A program made the translations under genes and the position numbers. DNA of 64,000 nt from G963691885 sp963691885 (GTDB taxonomy: Bacteria; Pseudomonadota; Alphaproteobacteria; UBA8366; Aestuariispiraceae), in assembly GCA_963691885.1 (NCBI GenBank), contig OY829843.1, positions 3,658,001 to 3,722,000 on the forward strand, in the 5' to 3' direction. Shown here piece by piece: positions 62,290 through 64,000 of this stretch (the stretch's first letter is position 1; every line of letters begins with the position of its first letter). Under the pieces are notes generated by a model, which was not told the DNA's origin, made no database searches, and worked only from the letters and a program-made list of their open reading frames with translations.

Positions 62290-62805
62290 ATGGAATCGAA
62301 GCATATACCGCTCGCAATATTCATTCTTGTGATGGCAGTCGGCTTGCCGTTCGGTTTGATTTACTTTTTCAATCCGGTCGGTGGCGATGGCGAGTTGCAA
62401 GGTGGCAGTGGTGGCGGGGGTGACCGCAAGGTCTGGCTCTCCACGCCTGCTTTTACCCTGCCCGTGGACGGTAAAACCGAAACCCTGGTCGCGGCCCTGA
62501 AGATGAACAACAATCAGGACGCTGTTCGTGTGTGCGAATACATGCCGCTTGTGCGGGATCGCATCAACACGATGGCCGAAGACGTCCTGAAAAAATCCGC
62601 CAAGAATGAAGACACGGTTATGTCATTGGAGAGGAGGCGTCTGGCGACGATCCTGACGGACCTGCTGAACCCGACCGGTCCGTCTACAGTGAAAATCCTG
62701 GACGCGAGAACGCCGCCGACAACTGTGCTAACAGATGCGCCCTCGGTGATCTGCGACGGTCGGGTTCTGGATCCAACGAAGAGCCCACTCTTTACAGGAA
62801 ATTGA
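62290..62805 (+). CDS. Membrane-anchored protein, possibly FliL-like
   Basis: A 171-residue protein with one N-terminal membrane helix (about 6-28, PLAIFILVMAVGLPFGLIYF) followed by a glycine-rich linker (GGSGGGGD) and a periplasmic domain of about 115 residues. The segments LVAALKMNNN and MPLVRDRINTMAEDVLKKSA with later RRRLATILTDLLNP resemble the end of FliL, the flagellar stator-associated protein, with two added cysteines. Homology is weak by eye; an unrelated anchored protein is possible. The location after a chemoreceptor and before a HEAT-repeat gene is compatible with motility but not proof. Confidence 0.5.
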   Translation: MESKHIPLAIFILVMAVGLPFGLIYFFNPVGGDGELQGGSGGGGDRKVWLSTPAFTLPVDGKTETLVAALKMNNNQDAVRVCEYMPLVRDRINTMAEDVLKKSAKNEDTVMSLERRRLATILTDLLNPTGPSTVKILDARTPPTTVLTDAPSVICDGRVLDPTKSPLFTGN

Positions 62806-62862
62806 AACCACGTCAGGTCGACAGTGAGTGACAGGTCCGGCCAGTTGTGAAATATCTGGGAC

Positions 62863-64000
62863 ATGGACCCGCTCTTTAGAAATTGCGCAGGCCAGCAAGG
62901 CCTCATTACGTCCCCTTACCGGCTTCTAGTTCCTCTTTTCGTTTCCATTGCCCTTCTTTTGGGCCTGTGGACTGCGACTGCACGTGCAAATGGCTGGGAG
63001 CATTTTGCGGTTCCATACACCGCCCTGCTTGAAGCCCTGTCTTTCGATGATCCCGGCACGCGGACCAAGGCGGCGGAAAGCCTTGCAGTGCGTGGAGATC
63101 TTTCAGGAACGGAGGCGATCCTGGACGCACTGGCCCGTCCGGAACCGGATCCGGATGTGCGTCAGTCATTCTACAATGCGCTGGGCCGGTTGGGACATTT
63201 GGAGAGCCTGGAGGTTTTGACCACCTGCTTCGATGAAGAAGACAGGGATGAGTTGCAATCAACCTGTGCACGCGCACTGGGGGGGATTGGCAGTGACCCC
63301 GCAGTTGAGACACTGGGTGGTCTGGTGAATGCCGATATCTCTATCCGCGTCCGGGCGGGTGCCATAGACGGGCTTGGACTTGCGGGGTCTGATCTGGCGG
63401 TCGAGGTTCTGGAAGACGCCCTTTTATCCGGGCAGGGTGGGGCCAGCCTGCGCCCCCGTCTGATTGCTTCCCTGGGCAGAACGCAAAACGAACGCGCGGC
63501 AGAACCACTTCTGAAAGCGTTGAAGGACGCAAATTCGCCACGGCAACAGGCGCCAATCATTCGGGCGCTTGCTGGTGTGGCGTCGCCAAGGTCTGTTCCG
63601 GCACTCAGTGCGATCCTTGAGACGACGGTGGATCCTGGCCTCAGGATTTTGACCACAATAGCACTCGTGACCAGCGGGGAAGGCGCAGTTGCACCAGCCC
63701 TGACTTCCCTGCTGGACGATCCCCAACCTGCAGTCCAGTTCGCGGCGGCCCGTGGATTGCAAAATCTGAAAGATGAGACAACGGGGCCTGCATTGCTTGC
63801 CTTTGCGAACAACACATACACTGAAATTAACACCCTTCTGGAAACAGGCGGAGCAGCCAATGCGGCGGAAATCATTGGTCTGGCGAGTTTGCTGGAACCC
63901 GTTTTGCAGGGCTTGGCTGATTTCTATGCACCCGCAACAACCACCCTCTTCATTGACTTGGCAGGTCTGGAAACAGCCCGCGATGCCACCGCAAACCCTC
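62863..64000 (+). CDS. HEAT-repeat protein, 3' partial
   Basis: An open frame of 379 codons runs off the window end. A short basic N-terminus leads into one hydrophobic segment (about 19-42: SPYRLLVPLFVSIALLLGLW, ending ATARA), probably a signal peptide or anchor. After that come at least seven HEAT/PBS-lyase-like helical repeats of about 30 residues, with motifs such as ARALGGIGSDPAVETLG, AIDGLGLAGSDLAVEVLE and AARGLQNLKDETTGPALL. Such repeats bind proteins. The domain following the repeats cannot be seen. It is 58 bases behind the FliL-like gene. Confidence 0.8.
   Translation, partial: MDPLFRNCAGQQGLITSPYRLLVPLFVSIALLLGLWTATARANGWEHFAVPYTALLEALSFDDPGTRTKAAESLAVRGDLSGTEAILDALARPEPDPDVRQSFYNALGRLGHLESLEVLTTCFDEEDRDELQSTCARALGGIGSDPAVETLGGLVNADISIRVRAGAIDGLGLAGSDLAVEVLEDALLSGQGGASLRPRLIASLGRTQNERAAEPLLKALKDANSPRQQAPIIRALAGVASPRSVPALSAILETTVDPGLRILTTIALVTSGEGAVAPALTSLLDDPQPAVQFAAARGLQNLKDETTGPALLAFANNTYTEINTLLETGGAANAAEIIGLASLLEPVLQGLADFYAPATTTLFIDLAGLETARDATANP

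Noticed and set aside
1..64000. CRISPR array, insertion sequence, prophage or defence island
   Set aside because: No regularly spaced repeats, transposase, integrase, capsid or restriction/defence proteins were seen; the CHAT gene has no CRISPR or nuclease neighbour.

Overview
The window reads as a chromosomal segment of an alphaproteobacterium. The evidence is an NDUFA12-type complex I accessory subunit, a UPF0262 gene beside hisG-hisD, a short RNase E/G and yacG next to maf, a DUF2155 gene near aat and accBC, a B12-dependent ribonucleotide reductase (NrdJ) and three stand-alone PAS_5-like proteins. A Rhodospirillales/Kiloniellales-like, probably aquatic bacterium is my best guess; the order-level call is inference. 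Base composition is moderately G+C rich and most of the window is densely packed. No transposase, integrase, phage module, CRISPR array or rRNA operon was seen.

Layout. 1-9.7 kb is a catabolic and transport block: the end of a nitrate/taurine/thiamine-precursor type ABC transporter, xanthine dehydrogenase (xdhA, xdhB) and guanine deaminase, then a YciI protein divergent from a LysR regulator, a BenE-type transporter divergent from a GntR/FCD regulator, and a PfkB (KDG kinase-like) gene. 9.7-12.8 kb holds a predicted lipoprotein with TPR repeats and a C-terminal CHAT protease domain, split by two compensating frameshifts. 12.9-23.1 kb is mainly polyamine metabolism: two divergent gamma-glutamylpolyamine synthetase-like genes, an omega-aminotransferase, a complete PotFHIG-type ABC transporter and an agmatinase. 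23.2-27.7 kb carries a nitroreductase, a rhomboid protease, an acyl-CoA ligase and an AbrB-type membrane protein. nrdJ fills 27.8-31.4 kb behind a 520-base upstream region with candidate NrdR boxes and structured leader sequence.

31.9-41.1 kb is a housekeeping run: NDUFA12, two tandem mlaD genes, a methyltransferase, DUF2155, aroQ, accB, accC, aat, an S9 peptidase, a MaiA-like GST and a CinA-like protein. After small membrane proteins and tRNA-Leu(UAA) come two PAS_5-like genes. A minus-strand cluster at 43.6-50.0 kb encodes an XRE-cupin regulator, a three-part glutamate-synthase-like enzyme (MgsABC/GlxBCD type), a GmaS/GlnT-type glutamine synthetase and a CaiB CoA-transferase. This resembles the gamma-glutamylmethylamide/N-methylglutamate route for methylated amines, but the NMG dehydrogenase genes are absent here. 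50.1-57.9 kb has slyX, a third PAS_5-like gene, an MFS transporter and the run hisG-hisD-UPF0262-LMW phosphatase-maf-rng-yacG. tRNA-Phe(GAA) at 58.0 kb is followed by an A+T-richer hypothetical gene, then a small membrane protein, a YceI protein, a chemoreceptor, a FliL-like protein and a HEAT-repeat protein cut by the window end.

A common theme is nitrogen acquisition from purines, polyamines and possibly methylated amines, through three glutamine synthetase-fold enzymes and a glutamate synthase-like complex. The most review-worthy items are the nrdJ upstream region, the gmaS-mgsABC cluster ending in a CoA-transferase, the frameshifted CHAT lipoprotein, the tandem mlaD pair and two dyad operators beside transcription regulators.
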